Below, piece after piece: positions 21,307-29,168 of a stretch of 29,979 nt of DNA (within the stretch, counting starts at the first letter, position 1; each line of letters starts with the position of its first letter). Source of the stretch: a virus; IMG/VR virus record IMGVR_UViG_3300037807_000720, positions 1 through 29,979 of that record. One strand, 5' to 3'. The notes under the pieces are model-generated. The model was not told the DNA's origin, ran no database searches, and saw only the letters and a program-made list of their open reading frames with translations. The position numbers were made by a program, and so were the translations under genes.

Positions 21307-24044
21307 TATAAATAATCTGGTTTAACTGTAATTACTCGCACAGATCTTCCCTGCATTTTTCTTGACTGTACTGTTTTATCATAAATCATTCCGTTTTCGT
21401 AAAGCTCGTGTATTATAGCTTTCTTTGTGTGCGTCAAACTCTCGTTAGATGCTCTTAGAAATGATTGAATTTCTTTAAAAGCTAGGCTAACGACTAAGTA
21501 ACCAACGGGCTGCTCTACTTCTTTGCGTGTTCCCCAATATCCTATTATTGGCGTGTGATTGTTCTCTTCCACATCTTCCATATAATTTGGTAACATTCTT
21601 ACTTTCCCGCTGGATAAAAGCTCTTGAAGTACTTTTAAGAACCTATCCGATGCTAATTCCTCAGCAGCTTCTAGTGCAACATCAATTATCTGAGTGTCTA
21701 GTAAGGATAAAAACTCTTCTTGTGCTTCCTTTGCTCTCTTCTTACTCCATACAAATTCTGATACAAATTTAAAACTTGTCGCTAAGAGAGATACATTTCT
21801 GGCTATCCGTATATCATTAGATTGCCCAGCTATTTTGGAGTAAAAATGGTCCATATTATCTTGCATAGATTTGTTTATTAGTACTGGAGCAATATTAAAT
21901 ACATGGTGTAGGTATCTAGCAGTGAATCCTGGGTAGAACTGCTTCATTTCTTGAATCCTACGTCCTTTTACCATGTCTTTAAACTTAGTATTGCACGTAG
22001 TTGGGACCATTCTTGCTAAATTAGATGCTTCACCGGATGGCGTATCTTCGCCTGTGGAAGCAAGCCACCCTCTAACAATAAATGTCTTTGCTAATTCCAT
22101 GTTAGCAGTCATCCTTGATCTGGCTGTGTTATCTGCATAGTTTTGCATTAGGGTCATAGCACCGTCAAAAGCTCCTGGTTTGAAGAACATTCTCTTTTTG
22201 AAGTCATCTATCATAAATAAAGTATCTTTCATAAAGTATCCTATTCGTCCTAGTGAGTTTGATGTAGAACTCCATGTAGGAAATGACTCAAACTTACCAT
22301 AGAAATGTTGAAATGCTTCCATTGTGTAAGACTTACCTGTACCTGACTCTCCTCTAACAAAGTATGTAAACTTTGTTCTATCACCCTCTAAAAAAGGAAA
22401 TAAAATGGGTAAGAAAGTAAATGATAGGGCACCGTATGTAACTTCTTTGTTTACAATTTTCATCAAATCTTCTTGAATATGCTTCTTTAAAGATATAAAA
22501 GTTTCATCGTCTATTATTTGTAAGTCAAGGTACTCTGCGAATTCTTCCCCCTCTAAACTAACCAGGGTATCATCATTATTTCTTATACCATTTTTGTCTA
22601 TAATAACGGACGGACTCATATATTTGTGAGGATACTTATCGTCCCCCTTTAGATCATTAAACCCAAACTGTTTTAGTATAAAGACTGCCTTAGACTTAGC
22701 ATACTTTTGGATAGCTGTTTTTATAGAAGGTATGTTTTCTATAAGTAGTTGGTTAGGCCCTAGAGTTTTATAAACAAAACCTTTTAATTTTTCATCGTTA
22801 GAAAAATCATCTGAAGAAATTTCGAACTCTATCTCATCTTTTTCTTTTCGTATGTTACCTTCAAATATTCTTTTATCAAATTCAGCCATGCCTGTGCTGA
22901 TTGTAGTATCCTTTGTTATTTCCATTGTAAAGCTAGAAAGTTTTTTTATCTTCGTGTCTTCCTTTCCAGGTAACCTCTCATAGTAAGAATTTCCTTTGCG
23001 GAAAAGAAAGTCTGATTTGTCTAAAGCATTAATATCCACTTCCTTCTCTTGAGTAGACCAGTGGTAAAAAGCTATCGGACTTTTTGCCCTACCAATAGCG
23101 GTACACCTTTGTGAACAAATGCTCCCATATTTACCATCCTGTAACTTTTCACAAGTAATGGGAAGGTATCCTTCCCCCTCCTCCTCCCTCATCTTTGTTT
23201 TCATCACTGCTATGTTTTTTTTAGTGACCTCTGGGTCATAGTTTTTCATTTTACTAAAAAAGTTTTGAGTAGCATACTTTTCAGCCTCTTCACCCATGTT
23301 TGTAAACATATACCCAACTATTTCATTGAAAAAATTAGGTGACTCTTCCTGGTCTACGCAGGTATTCCACATGTTTCGTAAAGCTTCGCATTTTTTTAGA
23401 GGCTCTGTGTATGGTGCAGATTCATTAGAAAACGACATTGTATCAGCGTAGTTAACTGTACTCACTGACAAGTTATCTATAAACTCACTAAATACTCTAG
23501 ATTTATGGTGGTACCCATTAGGCCCTTTTACAAGATTTCCAAAAGATCCTTTATTTACCTGGGTTTGCTTGGGGAATATTTCCCACTCAATTCCGTTCGT
23601 AGTGGGGCGCATACTTGAGAATATACCCTCAAAACCACTTTTTATAATACTTGACGGTACGGGATTTTCAAAGAAAACCCACACATGGTACCCCTTATTT
23701 CCTGAAAATTCTATGTAAGAAGGTATACCCTTATTACTAAGAAGTTTCTTTGAAATTTCTGCTTGTTCTAATAACTTATCTTTCCAGTCATCTAGATTAA
23801 AATTTTCATTGCTCCACACTGACTTAGTAAGATCAATGTCTAGACAAGCCCACTTAACTGTATTTTCCTCAGGCTTTACTTGGTAAAGTCCAATTGTTTG
23901 ACGACCAGCCAAGTGTGCATTCATAATATCATCGTCAACAGGTTCTTTTACTGGAATATAAGAACCTTTTGTTTGTTGTATAGCGTAGACATCGTCCCTG
24001 TGGACGAAAAGCTTTTTAAATGTATCTGTACTAATTTTTCCCAT
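21306..24044 (-). CDS. AEP-type primase fused to AAA+ ATPase/helicase
   Basis: 912 residues, the phage replication initiator/primase-helicase. Residues 1-200 are an archaeo-eukaryotic primase domain of the TOTE type: HLAGRQTIGLYQV, CLDIDLT (D69, D71 metal pair), EFSGNKGYHVWVFF (H120) and EWEIFPKQ with GNLVKGPNG. Residues 298-316 carry a Cys cluster (C298, C310, C314), likely zinc-binding. After a linker, residues 540-800 form an ATPase with Walker A GESGTGKS (565-572) and Walker B TLFMIDDF (608-615). A C-terminal winged-helix-like part ends the protein. It is the largest gene in the replication cluster. Its Trp codons are TGG; stop TAA. Confidence 0.9.
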   Translation of the reverse strand: MGKISTDTFKKLFVHRDDVYAIQQTKGSYIPVKEPVDDDIMNAHLAGRQTIGLYQVKPEENTVKWACLDIDLTKSVWSNENFNLDDWKDKLLEQAEISKKLLSNKGIPSYIEFSGNKGYHVWVFFENPVPSSIIKSGFEGIFSSMRPTTNGIEWEIFPKQTQVNKGSFGNLVKGPNGYHHKSRVFSEFIDNLSVSTVNYADTMSFSNESAPYTEPLKKCEALRNMWNTCVDQEESPNFFNEIVGYMFTNMGEEAEKYATQNFFSKMKNYDPEVTKKNIAVMKTKMREEEGEGYLPITCEKLQDGKYGSICSQRCTAIGRAKSPIAFYHWSTQEKEVDINALDKSDFLFRKGNSYYERLPGKEDTKIKKLSSFTMEITKDTTISTGMAEFDKRIFEGNIRKEKDEIEFEISSDDFSNDEKLKGFVYKTLGPNQLLIENIPSIKTAIQKYAKSKAVFILKQFGFNDLKGDDKYPHKYMSPSVIIDKNGIRNNDDTLVSLEGEEFAEYLDLQIIDDETFISLKKHIQEDLMKIVNKEVTYGALSFTFLPILFPFLEGDRTKFTYFVRGESGTGKSYTMEAFQHFYGKFESFPTWSSTSNSLGRIGYFMKDTLFMIDDFKKRMFFKPGAFDGAMTLMQNYADNTARSRMTANMELAKTFIVRGWLASTGEDTPSGEASNLARMVPTTCNTKFKDMVKGRRIQEMKQFYPGFTARYLHHVFNIAPVLINKSMQDNMDHFYSKIAGQSNDIRIARNVSLLATSFKFVSEFVWSKKRAKEAQEEFLSLLDTQIIDVALEAAEELASDRFLKVLQELLSSGKVRMLPNYMEDVEENNHTPIIGYWGTRKEVEQPVGYLVVSLAFKEIQSFLRASNESLTHTKKAIIHELYENGMIYDKTVQSRKMQGRSVRVITVKPDYL

Positions 24045-24399
24045 GTATTCTCACTTCGTCCCAAAAGACTTGGTTATTTTCGATTAATTGTTTTATATGT
24101 TTTTGCTTTTTTGATAGCCTAGACTTACCAGATTTTACTTCAATAAAAGTAATTTGGTCATCTCCGTAGTGGATATAATCTATTGGTTGGCCCAAGAATT
24201 TTACTTGCTTAGGGTCATAAGGAAAGTTATCTAAAAATGGAGCAAGTTGTTCTGCTATATGGCCCGTAACAACTTCACTACTTTTCTTTTGAGAAAGAAC
24301 TTTAGAGTACTTAGACTTCAAACCTTTCACTGCTCTTAAAGTATAAAATAGATTTAAGCTCAGAGCTGCTATTAAAATTATTAAAAAAGCAATTAACAT
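24031..24399 (-). CDS. Membrane-anchored Holliday-junction-resolvase-like nuclease
   Basis: 122 residues. Residues 1-20 are a hydrophobic helix (LIAFLIILIAALSLNLFY), likely a membrane anchor. The rest matches the bacterial 'endonuclease related to archaeal Holliday junction resolvase' family: GHIAEQLAPFLDNFPYDPK, FLGQPIDYI (D74) and ITFIEVKSGKSRLSKKQK (E87, K89), with E50 completing an E-D-ExK restriction-type site. Substrate unknown. It overlaps the primase start by 14 bases. The stop is TAG. It is the second resolvase-like nuclease of the window, besides RecU. Confidence 0.85.
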   Translation of the reverse strand: MLIAFLIILIAALSLNLFYTLRAVKGLKSKYSKVLSQKKSSEVVTGHIAEQLAPFLDNFPYDPKQVKFLGQPIDYIHYGDDQITFIEVKSGKSRLSKKQKHIKQLIENNQVFWDEVRIHGKN

Positions 24400-24402
24400 T
24401 TT

Positions 24403-25881
24403 TTATTTTGATTTTTCTACGTTGTCACATAAAAAGTTACAGAAAACTCCGCACCTTAGCCTACCGTCAGGAAATATATCAGCATTTCCTTTTTGCTTTT
24501 CAGACCAGGTATGAAAAAGATGTGGCTTATCTAGTGGACATCTTATATGATTTATTTTATAAACTGCGCGTCTTAAGTTCTGAGGCTTGTTTTGTAACTT
24601 ACCTATAACAAGCTTTTGTTCAAGATATTCCCTAACCTTACCTACTGCTTCGTCGACATTATCAGTTGTCTTTTTTATTATAGACTCAATCTGTGAGTTA
24701 GATAATTTAATTTTTATTTTGTCTGGAGATGACTTAGCTAATAATTTATTAACTTTTGACCTTAGTATATCTACAGGTTTCATTGATATATCAGGACGTC
24801 CACATCCCATTCTATCAGCCATACGTAGATCAAGTAAGTTATGTATATTATTTTCCCCGACTTTTGCAACTAGTTTCTTTACTGATGCCTCTGATTTTCT
24901 AAAAGATGCATCAAATAAGTGATTTTTTATTAGAAGAACAACTGTCTCTATAGTAGAACTTGGGTACCCCCACTGCATTAATATCTTCTCAGCTACAAAT
25001 GCTCCAACATTTTCATGATTGTAGAAGTGCATTCCCGTATCAGTATACACCTCAGTAGCGGGTTTCCCGATGTCATGAAGAAGAGCAGAGGTTCTTAATA
25101 ATAGCGTATTTGAATGATTTAGAGGGACAGAGTCTAATGCGTACATTATATGCTGGTACAAATCTAAGTTTTTCCTTTTATTACTTTGTTCAATGCCAAT
25201 ACAAGAACTTAGTTCTGTAAATAACTCCTCATCCAACCTAGACTTCACCATTAACGAGAAAAACCTACTTGGTGCCTCACATCTGGTAAATACTTTTTTA
25301 AATTCATTAAATATTTGTTTGGAAGGAGAACCAGCAATTTTTAACTTATTATCCTGCACAGCTTTTAAGGATGCGTCATCTATTTTCCAAGATTTACCGA
25401 GGATACTACATAAAGATATGCACCTAAGCAGTCTAACCTTAGACTCAAGTATTCTCTGGTAGGGGTCTCCAACAAACCTTATAGTTTTATTATTCAAATC
25501 CTTAATACCATCGTAGAAATCTATCCACTCATCTTTTAGAGGATTAAAATATATGGCATTTATCGTAAAGTCTTTAGATGCAGCGTCGTCTTCCAAACTA
25601 TTAGTAAAAGAATAGTTATAGTAAGTATTCTGCAGTTTTACTTTTTTTAATGGGTAAAGACAGTACTCCCTATCTTTGTACTTTATAGTTACAGACGTAT
25701 CGTACTGATTTATTTTCAGTATTTTGGGGGTCAATGCTGCACGAAGCTCCTTTAAGTTAGCTCTTATAGCAACATCAAAACCACTTGGCTCTATTCCTAA
25801 GTATATGTCTCTTGCAGTTCCGCCACACAACCAAGCATCAAAACCGTAGGAATTCAGTAACTTTATAATTTGAGTTCCCAT
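24403..25881 (-). CDS. CCA-adding-enzyme-like nucleotidyltransferase with HD domain, catalytic Asp missing
   Basis: 492 residues built like bacterial tRNA CCA nucleotidyltransferase. Head: LCGGTARDIYLG (19-29), EDDAASKDFTINAI, DPYQRILESKVRLLR. HD domain: ALLHDIGKP (H269, D270), HFYNHENVGAFVAEKIL, KNHLFD. The DxD pair that binds the catalytic metals normally reads DxD; here residues 34-38 are GFDVA, so the first Asp is Gly (GGT codon). The E-D-x-x-R region (ESKVR) is also weak. Nucleotide addition may therefore be lost while the HD phosphohydrolase remains. A Cys-rich tail (CPLDKPHLFHTW, RCGVFCNFLCD) is extra. ATG overlaps the previous stop. All five Trp codons are TGG; stop TAA. Confidence 0.85.
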   Translation of the reverse strand: MGTQIIKLLNSYGFDAWLCGGTARDIYLGIEPSGFDVAIRANLKELRAALTPKILKINQYDTSVTIKYKDREYCLYPLKKVKLQNTYYNYSFTNSLEDDAASKDFTINAIYFNPLKDEWIDFYDGIKDLNNKTIRFVGDPYQRILESKVRLLRCISLCSILGKSWKIDDASLKAVQDNKLKIAGSPSKQIFNEFKKVFTRCEAPSRFFSLMVKSRLDEELFTELSSCIGIEQSNKRKNLDLYQHIMYALDSVPLNHSNTLLLRTSALLHDIGKPATEVYTDTGMHFYNHENVGAFVAEKILMQWGYPSSTIETVVLLIKNHLFDASFRKSEASVKKLVAKVGENNIHNLLDLRMADRMGCGRPDISMKPVDILRSKVNKLLAKSSPDKIKIKLSNSQIESIIKKTTDNVDEAVGKVREYLEQKLVIGKLQNKPQNLRRAVYKINHIRCPLDKPHLFHTWSEKQKGNADIFPDGRLRCGVFCNFLCDNVEKSK

Positions 25882-26243
25882 TAGTCTTCCCTTACCATCC
25901 CGTCTACTCCAAACTCTACATCACACCATTCCGAAACCATAGCTATATTGTAAGATCTAGATCTTAAAAGATGGTTTTCACAAACTGTGGTAGCGTGACA
26001 TTTAGGCCAATCACTTTTTATTTGGTTACGTATAGAGTCATCATAGCACTCTTTCCTACTTTTATTTATTTTTTTTAATTTCATGTTAGTTACTCCACAA
26101 TTCCCGTGTTTTTTTATTCTCGTAAATGACATGAAATATTTACAATTACCGCATGTCTTTACAATTCTAAAGTTGGGCCTGTCTTTTAAATCGTCATTAT
26201 TTTGAGGTGTTCCTAAATCACTAAAGTCGTATTTATTACTCAT
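25881..26243 (-). CDS. Cys-rich orphan, probable zinc-binding protein
   Basis: 120 residues with seven Cys (31, 34, 49, 66, 82, 88, 107). The TCGNCKYF motif followed by GNCGV is like small zinc-ribbon or knuckle modules; no family is recognised. It lies between peptide deformylase and the CCA-like gene and shares a TAATG junction with the latter. Its two Trp codons are TGG. ATG 26243 has AAGGAAGG about 14 bases upstream, within the end of the deformylase gene. Confidence 0.6.
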   Translation of the reverse strand: MSNKYDFSDLGTPQNNDDLKDRPNFRIVKTCGNCKYFMSFTRIKKHGNCGVTNMKLKKINKSRKECYDDSIRNQIKSDWPKCHATTVCENHLLRSRSYNIAMVSEWCDVEFGVDGMVRED

Positions 26244-26247
26244 AGTA

Positions 26248-26769
26248 TTATATAGTCCTTCCTTGTATATGATCGTACTCGTGTTGAATGATGGTCGGTA
26301 GATAGGTGAGGTTTCCGTACAGCTTCATACTTCGCCTTTGTTCGGCATCATCTAGTGAATAGTATGATATCTCAACGTTTTTTCTTCTAGTAACCTTCTT
26401 AGGTTTCTGGTCAGGGTAGCTGAGGCAACCCTCTTCTGATTTATATTTTTTACCTGTCCCATTTACAGTTGGGTTAATAAACTCTTTCCATTCCCAACCA
26501 TTACCTGTGCTGTCTAAAACTCTAACTACGAACACTGACAATGGTGGAGATGTTTTATCCCAAACTTGATTAGACGCTAGGCCTAAACACTTATCAGATA
26601 CAGATTCAGCTGTGTCTTTTAAGTCTGTAACAACTTCTATTGTACACTGATCCCATACTTTTAAATCCTTACCCGTGACGGGGCCCATCAAACTACCGTT
26701 CGTAGTTTTACAATCTATACTTTGTTGTTTTAATGTTGGATTACCTTCTACATTTATTACTTTAATCAT
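26248..26769 (-). CDS. def: Peptide deformylase
   Basis: 173 residues. All three family motifs are present: GLASNQ (63-68; GxGxAAxQ type), EEGCLS (112-117, metal ligand C115) and HEYDH (163-167, ligands H163 and H167, catalytic E164). It removes the formyl group from new proteins. Phage deformylases are known in several lineages, mostly short forms like this one, and are thought to help host translation or organelle-type targets during infection. The segment CKTTNGSLMGPVTGK before motif 1 is unusual but not disruptive. GGGAG lies about eleven bases before ATG 26769. Four Trp codons, all TGG; stop TAA. Confidence 0.93.
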   Translation of the reverse strand: MIKVINVEGNPTLKQQSIDCKTTNGSLMGPVTGKDLKVWDQCTIEVVTDLKDTAESVSDKCLGLASNQVWDKTSPPLSVFVVRVLDSTGNGWEWKEFINPTVNGTGKKYKSEEGCLSYPDQKPKKVTRRKNVEISYYSLDDAEQRRSMKLYGNLTYLPTIIQHEYDHIQGRTI

Positions 26770-26959
26770 CAGAACTAAACTCCCTCATAACTTCGGAGTT
26801 ATAGCCTGTAATGTCAGATAACCTACTTCGTGATTTAGGGAGAACTTCTATAGTACCAGATATAGATACATAATATTGTCTACTCTCTATATCTCCTATC
26901 TTGTCTTTTACTTCTGTGTTTTTGTCGGTATCATGCGACAAAGATTTTATTTCTTTCAT
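26762..26959 (-). CDS. Small orphan protein
   Basis: 65 residues, polar and charged (KEIKSLSHDTDKNTEVKDK), with one short strand-rich part (YYVSISGTIEVLP) and an acidic end. No family recognised. The start ATG 26959 has AAAGGA upstream in the 14-base gap to the helicase stop, and the gene overlaps the deformylase start by eight bases. No Trp or Cys. Stop TAA. Confidence 0.5.
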   Translation of the reverse strand: MKEIKSLSHDTDKNTEVKDKIGDIESRQYYVSISGTIEVLPKSRSRLSDITGYNSEVMREFSSDD

Positions 26960-26973
26960 ATTAGTTTCCTTTG

Positions 26974-28356
26974 TTATAATTTCTTAAAAATTCTATTTCT
27001 ATGGTATCCCTGATACTTTAATATATCAATTTTTTGATCAATAAAGTCAATTATCTTTGCTTTTTTCTTTCCTTTTGATATTCTCATAAGCCTTCCAGCA
27101 GCTTGCCGAAGCTTAACTTCTGACTTAATTGGAGCACAAAGATACAGTATTTCTAGTTGTGGTATGTCGATACCAGTTGAAAATAAACCATACGTTGAGA
27201 TAACAATTTTCTTTTCTCCGGCGTATAATTCGTCCATTACCTCGTTTCTTTTTTTCTTAGTCATCTTAGATGTTAGCATAACACTTTCATCCCCAAGAGC
27301 ATTATTTAAATACTCTACCTGTGATATTCTTGTGCAAAGAAGTACCTTATATTTACCTTTACTATCGTCACTCTGTACATGGTCTAGTATAAAATCATTT
27401 CTGTCATCATCCTGAGATAGGTCAGTTATCATTTCTTGGTATTCTTGGGTAGAGAACATTTGAAATTCATACTGAGTTTTTATTTGCTCTACTTCAGGGG
27501 TTATTAAGAAACCACTTAATGCTGATTTTGGAACTTTGTGTATTATGGGGCCAGATGCAAAATGTATCACTTTTGTTAACCCATCGTCCCTTTTAGGTGT
27601 GGCGGTAAATCCAAACTTGAACTTTGCATTCAAGTTGTTTAAAGTGCGAAACCAGGTTTCAGCGCCCACAATGTGAATTTCGTCACCAATGAGTTGTCCA
27701 AACCTTTCATTTATTATGTTAAATCTGTCGGTCTTCAGCTTAGACATTGTTTGATGTAACCCTACCGTTATGGGTTTTACTTCAAATCTACCATCTCCTA
27801 TAAATCCTATATCCTCTTCTTTTAAATTAGAAAATTTTACAAACGATTTTATAGTTTGATTTGCTAACTCAAGCGTGTGCACAAGAATTAATGTAGGTTC
27901 TTTTCTTCTCAAAGTTAAATTTACAAAACATATAGTCTTTCCTGACCCAGTCATAGCTTCCACAACCCCAATCGTTTTACTCATACATGCTTTTACCATG
28001 TCTTCTTGGTACTCGCGTAACTCCCCAATAAACTCTAATTTAGAAAAGTAGGTTGTTTTTGGGTTACTTAACCTTTGGTCACGAATATCGGATTCTACTA
28101 CTTTTATCTCGTGCGCGTGGGCTATCTTTAGAATTTCCCCCAAAGCACCGACAGGAACTATTATGAGATTATCATTATCTTTGCTAATATCCCAGTATTT
28201 TAATGACGATGGAACTCCCCAGTTCTGCAATCCCATATCTAACCTTTTATGGAAAAGAGGGTTATTTATAGTCAGATGTTTTTTTATCTCATCAAGAACA
28301 TCACTAGGAAAACCAAGAATAGATACTTTATTTTTTATTACTATTAATACTTCCAT
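26974..28356 (-). CDS. SF2 DEAD/DEAH-type helicase (UvsW-like)
   Basis: 460 residues. Motifs in order: the Q-like LREYQEDMVKAC, motif I AMTGSGKT (134-141), Ia LVHTLELANQ, motif II DEIH (225-228), motif III TATP (251-254), motif V-type STGIDIPQLE and motif VI QAAGRLMR (418-425). The N-terminal 100 residues form a separate small domain. Phage helicases of this plan unwind branched DNA or RNA-DNA hybrids in replication and recombination, as T4 UvsW does. GGAGG precedes ATG 28356. Its Trp codons are TGG; stop TAA. Confidence 0.9.
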   Translation of the reverse strand: MEVLIVIKNKVSILGFPSDVLDEIKKHLTINNPLFHKRLDMGLQNWGVPSSLKYWDISKDNDNLIIVPVGALGEILKIAHAHEIKVVESDIRDQRLSNPKTTYFSKLEFIGELREYQEDMVKACMSKTIGVVEAMTGSGKTICFVNLTLRRKEPTLILVHTLELANQTIKSFVKFSNLKEEDIGFIGDGRFEVKPITVGLHQTMSKLKTDRFNIINERFGQLIGDEIHIVGAETWFRTLNNLNAKFKFGFTATPKRDDGLTKVIHFASGPIIHKVPKSALSGFLITPEVEQIKTQYEFQMFSTQEYQEMITDLSQDDDRNDFILDHVQSDDSKGKYKVLLCTRISQVEYLNNALGDESVMLTSKMTKKKRNEVMDELYAGEKKIVISTYGLFSTGIDIPQLEILYLCAPIKSEVKLRQAAGRLMRISKGKKKAKIIDFIDQKIDILKYQGYHRNRIFKKL

Positions 28357-28382
28357 AATCCTCCATTGATTTTTTTTATTGT

Positions 28383-28404
28383 AAAAAGACAGTTATGTCT
28401 TTTT
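28383..28404 (-). terminator. AT-rich hairpin over the stop of the 58-aa gene
   Basis: AAAAAGACA (28383-28391) pairs with TGTCTTTTT (28396-28404), loop GTTA. It covers the stop codon of the small gene at 28393-28569 and lies just before the helicase gene. It may weaken transcription into the helicase or protect the RNA end; no separate T run follows. Confidence 0.35.
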
Positions 28405-28569
28405 GAACCACTCCCTCCTACCTGTGAATGGGTCTATAAAAGTATCCCAAATTGTAAAACCAAAAACTTTTACTACGCAGCTATGCACACTTTTGTAGTG
28501 TGTTAATAAGCAGTAGCACTTCCCATTAATGGCGAGCATAATACAATTATTCAGATATTCAAGTCTCAT
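28393..28569 (-). CDS. 58-residue orphan protein, first gene of the minus-strand block
   Basis: ATG 28569 follows AAAGGAG by six bases, one of the best ribosome binding sites in the window. The protein begins MRLEYLNNCIMLAINGK and contains CYCLLTHYKSVHSCVVKVFG and a C-terminal DPFTGRREWFKKT; four Cys. No family recognised; the C-terminus could be a small zinc or nucleic-acid contact. Its two Trp codons are TGG; stop TAA. Being next to the promoter-like element at 28619-28633, it would be the earliest product of the block, so it might be a host-takeover protein. That is inference from place only. Confidence 0.6.
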   Translation of the reverse strand: MRLEYLNNCIMLAINGKCYCLLTHYKSVHSCVVKVFGFTIWDTFIDPFTGRREWFKKT

Positions 28570-28599
28570 GTTTATCTCCTTTAGTTGTGAAAAATTCGA

Positions 28600-28633
28600 A
28601 AAGAGAACCCCTCTTTACATTATTCTTATACCA
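28600..28633 (-). promoter_or_regulatory. 15-base element TGGTATAAGAATAAT (copy 2) with 5' hairpin, start of the minus-strand block
   Basis: The element is at 28633-28619 on the minus strand; two bases later AAAGAG-GGGTT-CTCTTT (28616-28600) can fold. If TATAAG is the -10 box, RNA would start at about 28618, putting the hairpin at the very 5' end and the Shine-Dalgarno of the 58-aa gene some 40 bases in. The other copy of the 15-mer (13080-13094) has the same layout. No -35 box is evident. Confidence 0.45.
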
Positions 28634-28652
28634 AATTTTGAATAAATATACG

Positions 28653-28681
28653 TTGATTTGGCGGTATACAATGTTTATATT
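28653..28681 (+). promoter_or_regulatory. Candidate promoter for the tail chaperone/tape-measure operon
   Basis: TTGATT (28653-28658), 17 bases, TATATT (28676-28681) gives good sigma-70 geometry about 55 bases before the chaperone start, back to back with the minus-strand element at 28619-28633. The leader 28682-28736 is A-rich with no Shine-Dalgarno before ATG 28737. Confidence 0.45.
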
Positions 28682-28736
28682 TTAAGTATAGAGAAGTAAA
28701 TTAATAAAACATAATAAAATAAATCAAACAAAATAT

Positions 28737-29168
28737 ATGAATTTTTTAGAACAGGTATTCGAAAATGGCTACGCTACGAAGGACGTAGAGTTAGCTAGTG
28801 GTAAGATAAAGGTTACTTTACAAAACCTATCAGCTAAAGATCAATTAAAAATAGAGGACAGTATGAGTGAAATAACGGGTTCCTCAGCTTTTGTACTCCA
28901 TACTTACAGCTTAATGTTATTATCATATACTGTAAAAAAGTACAATAAAAACTCCTTCAATTCTATAAAAGATGCAAAAGATTTTTTGGAGAATCAGCCA
29001 AGCTTTGTCCTTGATAAACTTACTAAGGAGCACTCAGAATTTGAAAAAGAGTTGGGCGAAGCAATAACTGGAGAGGAGATCGAAAAAACTTTTTTCGAAA
29101 CAAGTTCAATGCCAAAAGACTTAGAGCAAAAGTCAGGGGAATTGAACTTGGGGAAAGAGGAAGCTTAA
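28737..29168 (+). CDS. Tail assembly chaperone, short (unshifted) form
   Basis: 143 residues, equivalent in place and size to lambda gpG: directly upstream of the tape measure and overlapping a second frame. Residues 1-110 hold the likely folded part (ASGKIKVTLQNLSAKDQLK, VLHTYSLMLLSYTVKKYN); the tail is acidic. A slippery heptamer at 29090-29096 (codons T118-F119-F120) lets a fraction of ribosomes move to the -1 frame and make the longer form. ATG 28737 has no Shine-Dalgarno in the A-rich leader. Stop TAA. The chaperone binds tape measure protein during tail assembly, from the family. Confidence 0.85.
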   Translation: MNFLEQVFENGYATKDVELASGKIKVTLQNLSAKDQLKIEDSMSEITGSSAFVLHTYSLMLLSYTVKKYNKNSFNSIKDAKDFLENQPSFVLDKLTKEHSEFEKELGEAITGEEIEKTFFETSSMPKDLEQKSGELNLGKEEA

